A DNA stretch of 64,000 bases, from positions 124,001 through 188,000 of the forward strand of contig DATJHI010000013.1 of NCBI GenBank assembly GCA_035493955.1, given 5' to 3'. The notes beneath the pieces are model-generated. The model had not been told where the DNA came from, did not search any database, and was given only the letters and a program-made list of their open reading frames with translations. The position numbers and the translations under genes are program-made. Shown here piece by piece: positions 1-7,832 of the stretch (the stretch's first letter is position 1; every line of letters starts with the position of its first letter). The stretch is from NCED01 sp035493955. Lineage in GTDB: Bacteria > Pseudomonadota > Alphaproteobacteria > Caulobacterales > Caulobacteraceae.

Positions 1-264
1 GAACAGGTTGAACCGGGTGAAGGCGGGCGGCCGATCCTGGGCCACATAGTGCTTGAGCGAGACCACGCTCGGCAGCTGCATTTCGAAGGAGGGGGATCGC
101 ACCACCTGGTCGTAGTTGGAGATCACATCGACCCGTTCCAGGAACACGGCCTTGATCACCTCCTGCCAAGGCCAGAGCGACAGGGGATAATAGGACAGCG
201 GCCTGAAGTCGGCGTTGAGGACCAATGCCGGACAGCCGGAGGGTGGTCGCCTAAGCACCTGCAT
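1..264 (-). CDS. HNH endonuclease family protein, C-terminal part outside window
   Basis: Only the first 88 residues are inside the window; the gene runs off the left edge. The visible part matches the conserved N-terminal half of the alphaproteobacterial HNH endonuclease family (LVLNADFRPLSYYPLSLW, then a KAVFLERV segment and PSFEMQLPSVVSLK). The catalytic HNH motif would lie beyond the edge and cannot be checked. The ATG is chosen because GAGGGG sits about six bases upstream. The usual role is a DNA nuclease of unknown biological purpose; family assignment is good, function is inferred. Confidence 0.8.
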   Translation of the reverse strand, partial: MQVLRRPPSGCPALVLNADFRPLSYYPLSLWPWQEVIKAVFLERVDVISNYDQVVRSPSFEMQLPSVVSLKHYVAQDRPPAFTRFNLF

Positions 265-390
265 CGGCGACCCCTCGCGAATGCGACGAATATCTGGGTG
301 CGATACGACTGAAAGCGAACTCCCTCTTGGCTAGGGATCAGAACCAGCGCGATTCATCTATAAGCGATTCAAGGCGACGTCTCCATGACG

Positions 391-1080
391 TCAAGCCTGT
401 TTGCGTTCCGGCGCGCCCCAGCCGGCCAGTCGGCCGTCGAAGGCGGCCCGCAAAAACCGCCCGCCCAGTTGGAGAGCGTCCTCGGTGATGGTGTGGCCGG
501 CCCCCCGGCAGAGCCGCCAAAGCGACGGCGTCCCGGCGGCGGCCAAGCCTTCGGCCGTCATGAACAGAGCCTGGGGCGGTATCACGTCGTCACGGTCGCC
601 ATGCACCAAAGCCACCGGCGGGCGGCTGCGAATCTCCTGGGGCAGGAGCTCCGGCGCGGCCAGCATCCCAGAATAGCCGAGCACCGCGCCCAGGGGCTCC
701 GCGCGGCGCAGGCCGACGTGCAGGGACATCATGGTTCCTTGGCTGAACCCGACCAGGGCGCAGGCGTTTGCGGGTAAGCCATAGCGCGTCAGTTCGGTGT
801 CGATGAAACGGTCCAGCACCGGGGCCGCAGCACGGACCCCGGCGGCGGTGGTCTGCGGATCAAGGCGCGCCAAGGGAAACCATTGATAGCCGCCCGCGTA
901 GCCCGGCACCGGCTCGGGTGCATTGGGCGAGACGAACACCGCGTCGGGAAGGACCCGTGCGAAATAGGGGGCCAGGCCGATCAGGTCCTCGCCGTTCGAG
1001 CCGTAGCCGTGAGCCAGGATCACCAGGCGGGCCGGCTTGCCGCTCTTCGGCGGGATGCGGGGGCCGTCCAGACCGAACAT
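391..1080 (-). CDS. alpha/beta hydrolase, phospholipase/carboxylesterase family
   Basis: This 229-residue cytosolic protein has the features of the phospholipase/carboxylesterase (PF02230) group: the early HGYGSNGEDL segment (about residues 24-33), the nucleophile elbow GFSQG with Ser113, an acidic catalytic residue in HGDRDD (about 160-165) and the histidine of GAGHT (H196). The start used is the ATG overlapping the TGA of the upstream glycosylase gene (TGATG), so the two are probably translationally coupled; an open frame continues upstream but only inside that gene. Substrate cannot be told from sequence; small-ester or lysophospholipid hydrolysis is typical of the family. Confidence 0.88.
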   Translation of the reverse strand: MFGLDGPRIPPKSGKPARLVILAHGYGSNGEDLIGLAPYFARVLPDAVFVSPNAPEPVPGYAGGYQWFPLARLDPQTTAAGVRAAAPVLDRFIDTELTRYGLPANACALVGFSQGTMMSLHVGLRRAEPLGAVLGYSGMLAAPELLPQEIRSRPPVALVHGDRDDVIPPQALFMTAEGLAAAGTPSLWRLCRGAGHTITEDALQLGGRFLRAAFDGRLAGWGAPERKQA

Positions 1081-1730
1081 CAGGGCTTCTCCTCCAGAGT
1101 CGCCAGGGCGCCGCGCTTGGCCTGGCTGTAGTAGGCCCACAACAGATGCGCGGCGACGCCGCGATAGGGCCGCCAGACTTCGGCCCGGGCGTATAGCTGT
1201 TTCTCGTTCAGCCGCTTTGGGGCGCCTTCCGCCAGGCGCAGCCCTTCCTGAAGCGCCAGGTCCCCGGCGGGAAAGGCGTCCAGGCGGACCTCGGCGAACA
1301 GGAGGTAGAGCTCCGCGGTCCAGCGCCCAACTCCTTTGATCGCGGTGAGGGCGGCGATGGCGGCCTCGTCGGCCAGATCAGGAAGAGTGTCGAAGTCGGG
1401 AGCGCCCGACAGATGGGCTTCGGCGATGGCGCGGACATAGCGCACCTTTTGGGACGACAGGCCGAAACTGCGCAGGACGGCTTCGTCGGCGGCCAGCACC
1501 GCCTGCGGCGTCACTTGGCCGAGGCCCGCCTCGAACCGTCCCCAGATGGCGTTGGCGGAGGCGGTGGAAAGCTGTTGGGAGAGGATCATCCGGCTAAGGC
1601 CGGCATAGCCCTTCGCCTGAGCGCGCCAGGCGAATGGGGGCGCCGCCGCATCGGCTGCGGCCAGGGCCGGATCCACGGCCGCCAGCGCCGCGCGGGCGCT
1701 TAGGAGCTTGTCGGCGGAGGGTGCGGCCAT
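1080..1730 (-). CDS. DNA-3-methyladenine glycosylase, AlkA-like HhH-GPD family
   Basis: The 216-residue protein would excise alkylated bases in base-excision repair. It carries the helix-hairpin-helix around residues 129-146 (LTAIKGVGRWTAELY), followed by the catalytic aspartate of the GPD loop (D157 in PAGDLALQ). It lacks the N-terminal TBP-like domain of E. coli AlkA, as short bacterial homologues do. It overlaps the downstream hydrolase start by one base and forms a two-gene unit with it. Function is family knowledge; the repair specificity is inferred. Confidence 0.9.
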   Translation of the reverse strand: MAAPSADKLLSARAALAAVDPALAAADAAAPPFAWRAQAKGYAGLSRMILSQQLSTASANAIWGRFEAGLGQVTPQAVLAADEAVLRSFGLSSQKVRYVRAIAEAHLSGAPDFDTLPDLADEAAIAALTAIKGVGRWTAELYLLFAEVRLDAFPAGDLALQEGLRLAEGAPKRLNEKQLYARAEVWRPYRGVAAHLLWAYYSQAKRGALATLEEKP

Positions 1731-1787
1731 AGGCGGGTATTCGCCCGGCGTCCCTCCGTCCGCAAGAGTCCTTCCTGGATTTTGGCC

Positions 1788-1892
1788 TTAGGAGACGCCG
1801 GCCACGGCGAGGGCGGTGACGACGCCCAGGGCCAGGAGCAGCAAAGAGCCGGCCCGGTCGGCGGCCCGTTCAAGGAGATCGGTGCGAGTCAT
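1788..1892 (-). CDS. predicted 34-residue single-pass membrane protein
   Basis: A short frame starting MTRTDLLERAADRAG and continuing into a hydrophobic stretch rich in Leu, Val and Ala (about residues 16-33) ends in TAA. It has the look of a small tail-anchored or single-span membrane peptide. No strong ribosome-binding site is visible, and I recognise no family. It lies alone between the glycosylase and the divergent TetR gene. Whether it is expressed is uncertain. Confidence 0.4.
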   Translation of the reverse strand: MTRTDLLERAADRAGSLLLLALGVVTALAVAGVS

Positions 1893-1976
1893 TTGGATTT
1901 TCCCACTTTTCCGGCCAGGACCCCATGCCCGAGCCATCTTGACGCCGCTTAAATGGTATATGTTACGTTCACTGTC

Positions 1977-1999
1977 AAGATCGATCTTATCGGTGATAA
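1977..1999. promoter_or_regulatory. candidate operator: overlapping palindromes upstream of TetR gene
   Basis: Two inverted repeats lie side by side: a perfect 12-bp palindrome AAGATCGATCTT and then TTATC-GGT-GATAA. They sit 48-70 bp before the GTG start of the TetR gene in an AT-rich island that stands out from the GC-rich surroundings. Autoregulatory operators of TetR proteins are usually dyads in this position, so this is the likely binding site; that is inference. Confidence 0.5.
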
Positions 2000-2046
2000 A
2001 TTACGGGGTTCTTTACGCCGTTCAGACGGGGGGTTAGATTCCCCCC

Positions 2047-2709
2047 GTGAGCGACGACGCACCGCACGCACCGCCCCAAACGCCTCCCGACCTCAAGGCC
2101 GCGGACGGGCGCCCGTATCACCATGGCGACCTGCGCCGCGCCCTGGTGGACGCTGGCCGTCGGTTGCTGGAGCGGGAGGGCAGCGCCGCCCTGTCCCTGC
2201 GGGCGGTGGCGCGGGAGGCGGGGGTCAGCGCCGCCGCGCCCTACCATCACTTCAAGGATCGCGCGGCCCTGCTTTATGCGGTGGCGCACGAAGGCAACGT
2301 AGCCCTGAACGAGATGGTCCATACCGCCTTCGAAAACTCCGAGCCCGGCCAGGCTCGGATCGTGAAGGTGGGGATGGCCTACGTCGGCTTCGCCCTGGCC
2401 AATCCGGCGCTTTATGACCTGATGTTCGAGACCACCCGCATGTACGACAGCCTTCCCGATTCCCTGGAGGCGGAAGGCCAGCTTCCACGGCTGTTGGCGG
2501 CCACTTTCGGGGCGTCGTTGCCGGCTCGGCGCAGCGACCTCGACCGGCACCTGGCGGCCATCGCCGGCTGGGCGATGTTCCGGGGCCTGGCCGAGGTGGC
2601 CCAATTTCGGACCATGGAGCCGTTCAAGGCCCTTTTGGGCGGCGACAAGGATTTCCTCGAGGCCGTGCTCGGCCGGCTCGACTTTTCGGACAAACCGGCC
2701 AAGCCGTGA
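2047..2709 (+). CDS. TetR/AcrR family transcriptional regulator
   Basis: This 220-residue protein has an N-terminal TetR helix-turn-helix (about residues 24-70; ALSLRAVAREAGVSAAAPYHHF recognition region) and a C-terminal ligand domain of the WHG type. It starts at GTG just after a run of C. It would bind DNA as a dimer and respond to an unknown small molecule. It overlaps the next gene, gluQ, by GTGA, which suggests co-translation rather than a shared function. Candidate dyad operators lie just upstream. Confidence 0.9.
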   Translation: MSDDAPHAPPQTPPDLKAADGRPYHHGDLRRALVDAGRRLLEREGSAALSLRAVAREAGVSAAAPYHHFKDRAALLYAVAHEGNVALNEMVHTAFENSEPGQARIVKVGMAYVGFALANPALYDLMFETTRMYDSLPDSLEAEGQLPRLLAATFGASLPARRSDLDRHLAAIAGWAMFRGLAEVAQFRTMEPFKALLGGDKDFLEAVLGRLDFSDKPAKP

Positions 2710-3575
2710 GCGGCGGGGGTTTCGTCACCCGTTTCGCCCCCTCGCCCACCGGGCCGTTGCACCAGGGACACGCGTTTTCCGCCCTGACCGCCTTCGACGC
2801 CGCGCGGGCTGCGGATGGACGGTTCCTGTTGCGGATCGAAGACATCGACACCGCCCGCGCCCGCCGGCCGTTCGAGGACGCGATCTACCGCGACCTCGCC
2901 TGGCTCGGCGTGAAATGGGAAAATCCCGTGCGTCGCCAGTCCGAACATCTCGCCGATTATGCCGCCGCCCTGGACCGCCTGCAGGACCGCGGTCTGCTCT
3001 ACCGGTGCTTCCGCACCCGCAAGGAGATCGCCGCCGCGATCACCAGCGCACCCCACGGCCCGGCCGGGCACCGGCCCTTCCGAGGCGGCCCCCTGCCGCC
3101 GGACGAGGAGGCCAGACGCCTCGCCGAGGGCCAGGCCTTCGCTTGGCGGCTGTCGCTGGACGCCGCCCGCGCCGAGTTCGGCGGCGACTGGGACGGACTG
3201 ACCTTCCTGGAGGAGGGTGCGGGCCCCGGTGGCGAGGCGGGCGTCATCCCGGTCCGGCCCGAACGGCACGGCGACGTCATCCTGGCGCGCAAGGACGTGG
3301 GCGTAGCCTATCATCTGGCGGTGGTGGTCGACGACGCCCTGCAAGGGGTCGATAATGTCATCCGCGGCCAGGACCTGTTCGACGCGGTTCACATCCAGCG
3401 CCTGCTGCAGGCGCTGCTGGGACTTCCGGCCCCCGTCTATCGCCATCATCGCCTGTTGCTCGGTCCCGACGGCAAACGGCTGGCCAAGCGAAACGGCGCC
3501 GAGAGCTTGCAGGCCTTGCGCGAACGTGGAGTCGCGCCGGCGACCCTGCGGGCCGAACTCGGCCTGAGCGGCTAG
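2706..3575 (+). CDS. gluQ: glutamyl-Q tRNA(Asp) synthetase
   Basis: The 289-residue enzyme resembles the catalytic core of glutamyl-tRNA synthetase without the anticodon-binding half. It has the HIGH-like motif in FAPSPTGPLHQGHA (residues 10-23), the LRIEDID motif (about 42-48) and a KMSKS-like KRLAKR near residue 258. GluQ enzymes attach glutamate to queuosine in tRNA(Asp). The cysteine cluster that binds zinc in the E. coli enzyme is not conserved: only one Cys (YRCF) remains. The stop codon shares four bases (CTAG) with that of the convergent gene downstream. Confidence 0.92.
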   Translation: MSGGGFVTRFAPSPTGPLHQGHAFSALTAFDAARAADGRFLLRIEDIDTARARRPFEDAIYRDLAWLGVKWENPVRRQSEHLADYAAALDRLQDRGLLYRCFRTRKEIAAAITSAPHGPAGHRPFRGGPLPPDEEARRLAEGQAFAWRLSLDAARAEFGGDWDGLTFLEEGAGPGGEAGVIPVRPERHGDVILARKDVGVAYHLAVVVDDALQGVDNVIRGQDLFDAVHIQRLLQALLGLPAPVYRHHRLLLGPDGKRLAKRNGAESLQALRERGVAPATLRAELGLSG

Positions 3576-4471
3576 CGTTTCTGGGCGTTCAGGACGTTGG
3601 AAGGAGAATACTGGTCGGTGAGAATCCGCGCCTTCGGATCCCAGTCGGGGCGCACCTGGAGCAGGGGCAGCAGGAAGGCCGAGGTCGCGCCCCGCCGGGC
3701 CAGTTGCGGCTCCCAGGTCGCGGCGTTGCGCTTCAACACCTCCGCAGACGGCAGGCCGCCCAACTGGGCGACGATGATGCGGTTGCCCAGCTTCATATTG
3801 AAAAAGTCGCCGAACACCGCGCCGTAGGTGACGGATTCGTGGTCGTAGAGGCCACTCGACGACCAGGTATTGGCGACCAGCACGCCCCGCGGGGCCATGA
3901 TCGCCTTGACCTCCTGCAGGAATTCCCGCGTCAGCATGTGCTCGGGAATGTAGTCGGCCTCGAAGGCGTCGAGCATGATCATGTCGTACGCGGCCTTCGC
4001 CCGGCCCGCGCGCTTGACGAACACGCGCCCGTCCTCGATCGACACCTTGGTCCGGGGACCAGGCTTGAAGCCGAAATAGGTCTGCGCCACACGGCCGACC
4101 GCACCGTCGAGTTCGACCACATCGATCTGGGCGTTGGGAACCAGGGCCTGCAGGGCCGAAGGAATGGTGGCGCCTCCGAGACCGATGATCAGGATGCGCT
4201 TCGGCTCGGGGTTCAGATACAGCCCCGCCATCATCATCTGGGTGTATTCGAACACCATGCGGTCGGGATCGGACATCAGCTTGCAGGACTCGCGGCCCAG
4301 CCCGCGCCGCGCCCGGAACAGGAGGCAACGCTCGTCCCCGTCCTGGGTGACGAAGATGTTGCGATAGAGCGAGCGTTCCTGGTGCAACTGGGCGGAGGCG
4401 GCCCCCGTCGGCGCTCCCGCACCCAGGGCTGCAGCCAGCAGGGCGGCGGCGATGGATCGACGGCGGTTCAC
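3572..4471 (-). CDS. exported spermidine synthase-like protein (split fused type)
   Basis: A 299-residue protein whose fold matches the methyltransferase-like domain of spermidine synthases: IIGLGGATIPSAL (glycine-rich SAM-type loop), VDVVELDG-like acidic strand end (VVELDGAV), and an MLDAFEADYIP segment where true aminopropyltransferases have a DSSDP-type active site. It starts with a GTG behind AGGAG, and the first 28 residues form a Sec signal peptide (MNRRRSIAAALLAAALGAG, then Ala-Ser-Ala), so the domain should face the periplasm. The preceding gene encodes a membrane protein and overlaps it by GTGA. Polyamine synthesis is doubtful given the location and the altered active-site motif; the substrate is unknown. 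Confidence 0.8.
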   Translation of the reverse strand: MNRRRSIAAALLAAALGAGAPTGAASAQLHQERSLYRNIFVTQDGDERCLLFRARRGLGRESCKLMSDPDRMVFEYTQMMMAGLYLNPEPKRILIIGLGGATIPSALQALVPNAQIDVVELDGAVGRVAQTYFGFKPGPRTKVSIEDGRVFVKRAGRAKAAYDMIMLDAFEADYIPEHMLTREFLQEVKAIMAPRGVLVANTWSSSGLYDHESVTYGAVFGDFFNMKLGNRIIVAQLGGLPSAEVLKRNAATWEPQLARRGATSAFLLPLLQVRPDWDPKARILTDQYSPSNVLNAQKR

Positions 4472-5106
4472 GCGACGGCTCCTTTCAAGCGGGCCCGATG
4501 GGCGGCGATTCCCGTCGCGCCCAACAGCACCGAGATGGCGATGGCGGCGAGCAGGATGGTGTTCACCTCGAACCAGAGCACCAGATAGAAGGCGGTCATC
4601 AGGGTGCCGGCGCTCGATCCCACCGTGGACACGAAATACAGAAAGCCGGCGCTGCGTCCGCTCGACGCCTCGTCGTGCACCAGCAGCCGTACGGCATAGG
4701 GCGAGATCATCCCCGACAGGATGGCCGGTGCAAAGAACAGCAGGAAGCAGGTGATCAGCGAGCCTATCCGCGGATCGGCGGTATGGTCGAAGACGGCGTT
4801 CAGCAGAGGGTCGCTGAACAGGGCGGCAGGCCCTGTGGCCAAGGCGGCGCCGATCAGGATGGCGGACAGGCGGGCGATGGTGGGATTGCGGCGCGACCAC
4901 AGGCCGCCCAGCAGGTAGCCGATGGCCAATCCCAGCATGAAGACGAAGATGACCGAGCCCCAGACATAGATGCTGGATCCGAAGAAGGGTGCGATCACCC
5001 GGCCGCCGATCAATTCGACCACCATGACGAAGAAGCCGGACCACCCGGCCACGCCATAACACCACAGCGCCCCTTGCGGCGCGGTCTGCGCGGACTCGTC
5101 TGTCAC
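4468..5106 (-). CDS. multi-pass membrane protein, membrane half of a split spermidine synthase-like system
   Basis: This 212-residue protein has six or so hydrophobic segments and the sequence style of the N-terminal membrane part of fused MFS/spermidine-synthase proteins (FFVMVVELIGGRVIAPFFGS, then SGMISPYAVRLLV, then VGSSAGTLMTAFYLV). In many bacteria the two halves are one protein; here they are separate reading frames overlapping by four bases. The pair probably forms one membrane-anchored complex. Transport or assembly role is inference only. Confidence 0.8.
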   Translation of the reverse strand: MTDESAQTAPQGALWCYGVAGWSGFFVMVVELIGGRVIAPFFGSSIYVWGSVIFVFMLGLAIGYLLGGLWSRRNPTIARLSAILIGAALATGPAALFSDPLLNAVFDHTADPRIGSLITCFLLFFAPAILSGMISPYAVRLLVHDEASSGRSAGFLYFVSTVGSSAGTLMTAFYLVLWFEVNTILLAAIAISVLLGATGIAAHRARLKGAVA

Positions 5107-5132
5107 CCTTGTCTCCCTTGCGAAGGGAGAGC

Positions 5133-5528
5133 CTATTTCAGCGTGGCCAGATAAGCGACCACGTCATGACGCTCCGAATCCTTGGGCAGGTTGATGACCA
5201 TGAAGGTGCCGGGAACGACCTTCGACGGCAGGGCCAGGAACTGGTCGAGGGTGGCCAGGCTCCAGACCTTGCCCGAGGCTTTGAGCGCCGGCGAATAGCC
5301 TTTGAACGCGGTCGTGCCCGCCTTGCGGCCGACCACGCCCTTCAGCAGCGGCCCCGGATGCGGCGCGCCGTCCTCGACCACATAATGGCAGATGGCGCAG
5401 CGCGACTTGAACAGGGCCTGGCCCGCCGCCGGGTCGCCGGCCGGCGCCGCCGCCTGGGCCAAAGCCGGCAGGGCGAAGGCTGCGAGGCCGAGCATCAGGG
5501 TGCGACTGAAGCGGAACAGGCGAGCCAT
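5133..5528 (-). CDS. class I cytochrome c, small exported monohaem protein
   Basis: The protein has 131 residues: a Sec signal peptide (RFSRTLMLGLAAFALPALAQA), then GQALFKSRCAICH with the haem-binding CxxCH, and a C-terminal PGTFMVINLPK segment whose Met is the likely sixth ligand. This is the pattern of cytochrome c2-type electron carriers of alphaproteobacteria. The ATG preceded by AAAGGA was chosen over a longer frame. It follows a second cytochrome c gene on the same strand with a 31-bp gap, so the two are probably co-transcribed. Confidence 0.9.
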   Translation of the reverse strand: MARLFRFSRTLMLGLAAFALPALAQAAAPAGDPAAGQALFKSRCAICHYVVEDGAPHPGPLLKGVVGRKAGTTAFKGYSPALKASGKVWSLATLDQFLALPSKVVPGTFMVINLPKDSERHDVVAYLATLK

Positions 5529-5559
5529 GGAGGTCCTTTCGGCAGATTTGGCGTTTTTC

Positions 5560-6006
5560 CTAATAGACGGCGGCAAGGGCGAGCGCCGCCGGGTCGATCG
5601 GCAATTCCTTGTCGCCGGGAGCGGCGCCGCCCGCTTTGAACATATAGGCCAACACGTCGGCGGAACCCTGCGCGCCGAGAGAGCCGGGCGAGGACGGCGG
5701 CATCATGGCGTTGATGTAGCTCAACACGTCCGCGGCGGTCCTGGAGCCCCAGTAGGCGGCGTGGACCGGCCCCTTGAGCGGAGGCGCGAACTGGCCATCG
5801 TCGAGGCCGTCCCCGTGGCAGAGGGCGCAGTTGGCCGAATAAAGCGCCGCCCCGCGGGCGGCCTGGGCCGCGGTGAATCCAGGGGTCTTGGCCGCGGGCG
5901 TCTGCGCCTGACCGGTCGCCGCCAGTCCCAGGGTCGCCGCGCCGACGATCAGGACGGTCAGGAACCGTGGGTTTCGAACGTTTGCAGCCGACACCGCTTC
6001 CCCCAT
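5560..6006 (-). CDS. exported monohaem cytochrome c
   Basis: A 148-residue protein with an N-terminal hydrophobic signal segment (FLTVLIVGAATLGLAATGQAQ), a CALCH haem motif after GAALYSANC, and a later INAMMPPSSPG segment supplying a candidate Met ligand. This arrangement is that of the cytochrome c domains found as electron donors or acceptors of periplasmic dehydrogenases. It is the first gene of a tandem cytochrome pair. The partner enzyme is not in the window unless it is one of the neighbouring unknown proteins. Confidence 0.87.
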   Translation of the reverse strand: MGEAVSAANVRNPRFLTVLIVGAATLGLAATGQAQTPAAKTPGFTAAQAARGAALYSANCALCHGDGLDDGQFAPPLKGPVHAAYWGSRTAADVLSYINAMMPPSSPGSLGAQGSADVLAYMFKAGGAAPGDKELPIDPAALALAAVY

Positions 6007-6079
6007 GCGCGAGCGACGGGTTTGTGACCGAGACGGATGGCTTAGTCCAGATGAACCCGCTCTGAACCCGCGGAACGTC

Positions 6080-6853
6080 TCAATGGCGGGAGATGGCCGC
6101 CGCGATCCGGTGCGACGAGGGGCGGCCCGCCAAACCTCGGTCCGGGTCCACCGCGATCCGGACCGTCTGGCCCGAGACCTTGGCCGAAGGAGGCGCGCCG
6201 ATGCCGATCCGAACCTTGGAGAAACGCTCCAGCATTTGGCGCGCCCGGTCGCCACGGCCCGCCACCTCGGAGAAGGCCTCGGCAGTGACCGTCGCGGTGT
6301 CGCCGATTAGGGCCATGGCGGTGAGGGGCACGTCCTCGGCCTCGAAACTGATCGGATGGCGCATGGCGCGCGCCGCGCGTTCGCTGGCCTGGGCGAAGGC
6401 TTGCAGCAGCGCGCCGGGACTGAACACCGGCGCGGGCCGGAGCAGCGAGGCCTGGCCGACGAAGGCTGCGGCCACCCCGCCGGAGTGGTCCTGGGTGAAC
6501 AGGGTGAGGCCGCCTAGTCGCGTGGACCGCAGCATCGGCTCGCCCATGTCGTTCTTGTAGATCATGTCCCCCCGCGGCCCTGGCGTGGGGTCGAGGGCCC
6601 AGATCTCGGGGCTGGCCTCGAATTTCATGAACACCTGGCGCCCGGGAGAGCGATCCAGCACGAAAGGCTCGCCAAGCTCCGTCTGGAACCGGGCGACGGT
6701 GGGGATCGAAAAGGCGCGCTCGTCGGAAGGGGCGCCGAAAAGTTGGTCCCGCAGCGACATCGGCTGCGCAGCCGCCGATCCGGCCACACAGGCCAGCGCC
6801 GCCGCCGCCAGCGTTGCTGCAGCGCCGCCCATCGCCGTCCGTGTTGAAATCAT
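6080..6853 (-). CDS. exported protein of unknown function, possibly DUF4908
   Basis: The 257-residue protein starts with a Sec signal peptide (AAATLAAAALACVAGSAAAQ) followed by MSLRDQLFGAP and a mixed alpha/beta body without cysteines or recognisable catalytic motifs. Length and style recall the DUF4908 family of Caulobacterales, but I am not certain of that name. It lies upstream of the cytochrome pair on the same strand with a 73-bp gap, so a shared transcript is possible. A periplasmic role is likely; the function is unknown. Confidence 0.7.
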   Translation of the reverse strand: MISTRTAMGGAAATLAAAALACVAGSAAAQPMSLRDQLFGAPSDERAFSIPTVARFQTELGEPFVLDRSPGRQVFMKFEASPEIWALDPTPGPRGDMIYKNDMGEPMLRSTRLGGLTLFTQDHSGGVAAAFVGQASLLRPAPVFSPGALLQAFAQASERAARAMRHPISFEAEDVPLTAMALIGDTATVTAEAFSEVAGRGDRARQMLERFSKVRIGIGAPPSAKVSGQTVRIAVDPDRGLAGRPSSHRIAAAISRH

Positions 6854-7008
6854 GAGGAAGGAAATGCTTGCCGACTAGGGCGCTTTTTGGACGAGAGCGC
6901 GGCTCTTACGGACGCAGCATATTGCATACTACGAGTGCGTTTCCGGCGCCACAGGGGCCTTTCACCACCTGTGCGCCTCGACCCCGGCCGAAAACCGCCG
7001 CCAACGCC

Positions 7009-7734
7009 TCAGCTGGCGAAATATTGGCCGCCGTTGGCGGTAATGGTCGTGCCGGTGATGTAGGAGGCGTCCTCGCGGGCGAGGAAGGCCACGCAGGCGG
7101 CGATTTCCTCGGCCTTGCCCAGCCGTCCGACCGGAATGGCCCCGACGATCTTCTCCAGCACGGCCTGCGGCACCGCGGCGACCATTTCGGTGTCGATGTA
7201 GCCAGGGGCCACGGCGTTGACGGTGACGCCCTTGGCCGCCGTCTCCAGGGCGAGCGCCTTGGTGAAGCCGATCACCCCGGCCTTGGCGGCCGAATAGTTG
7301 GTCTGGCCCATTTGACCTTTCTGGCCGTTGATCGAGGAGATGTTGATGATCCGGCCGTAGCCCCTCTCGCGCATGCCTTCGATCACGTGGCGGCACATGT
7401 TGAACACCGAAGCGAGGTTGACATAGATCACTTCGTTCCATTGCTGCGGGGTCATCTTGTGCAGCATGGCGTCGCGGGTGATCCCGGCGTTGTTGACCAG
7501 GACGTCGATCGGCCCGAGTTCGGCTTCGACCTGGCGCACCGCCTTGCCGCAGTCCTCGAAGTCGCCGACGTTGCCCTTGACGATCATCACGCCCAGCTCG
7601 GCGGCGCAGGCCTTGGCCGCCTCCTCATTGCCCGCATAGCCGGCCGCAACCGAGAAGCCGTCGTTCCTTAACCGCTCGACGATCGCGTGGCCGATACCGC
7701 GTGTCCCGCCCGTGACCAGAGCCACTCTCGCCAT
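7009..7734 (-). CDS. phaB: acetoacetyl-CoA reductase (PHB synthesis)
   Basis: A 241-residue short-chain dehydrogenase that reduces acetoacetyl-CoA to (R)-3-hydroxybutyryl-CoA with NADPH. The cofactor loop TGGTRGIG is at residues 8-15, NNAG at about 85-88, and the catalytic Ser-Tyr-Lys set in ISSINGQKGQMGQTNYSAAKAG (about 132-153). GQKGQMGQTNYSA is the characteristic PhaB motif. It lies downstream of phaA on the same strand with a 98-bp gap and its own GGAG ribosome-binding site. The PHB synthase gene is not in the window. Confidence 0.96.
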   Translation of the reverse strand: MARVALVTGGTRGIGHAIVERLRNDGFSVAAGYAGNEEAAKACAAELGVMIVKGNVGDFEDCGKAVRQVEAELGPIDVLVNNAGITRDAMLHKMTPQQWNEVIYVNLASVFNMCRHVIEGMRERGYGRIINISSINGQKGQMGQTNYSAAKAGVIGFTKALALETAAKGVTVNAVAPGYIDTEMVAAVPQAVLEKIVGAIPVGRLGKAEEIAACVAFLAREDASYITGTTITANGGQYFAS

Positions 7735-7832
7735 TTGGTTTTCTCCAATCCCGTTTTCCGCCCCGATCCGCTCCTCGCGGCCGGCCGATCAATAAACGTC
7801 CCCGAAGCGGAGCCGTTCACGCATATTTGGTC

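Noticed and set aside
2412..4328. 638-codon frame on the minus strand across the TetR and gluQ genes
   Set aside because: It overlaps two well-supported genes on the other strand and runs out of frame into the exported spermidine-synthase-like gene; composition is shadow-like.
4472..5065. Upstream extension of the exported spermidine-synthase-like frame
   Set aside because: The extended part is an alternate frame of the membrane-protein gene; the GTG with AGGAG and signal peptide mark the real start.
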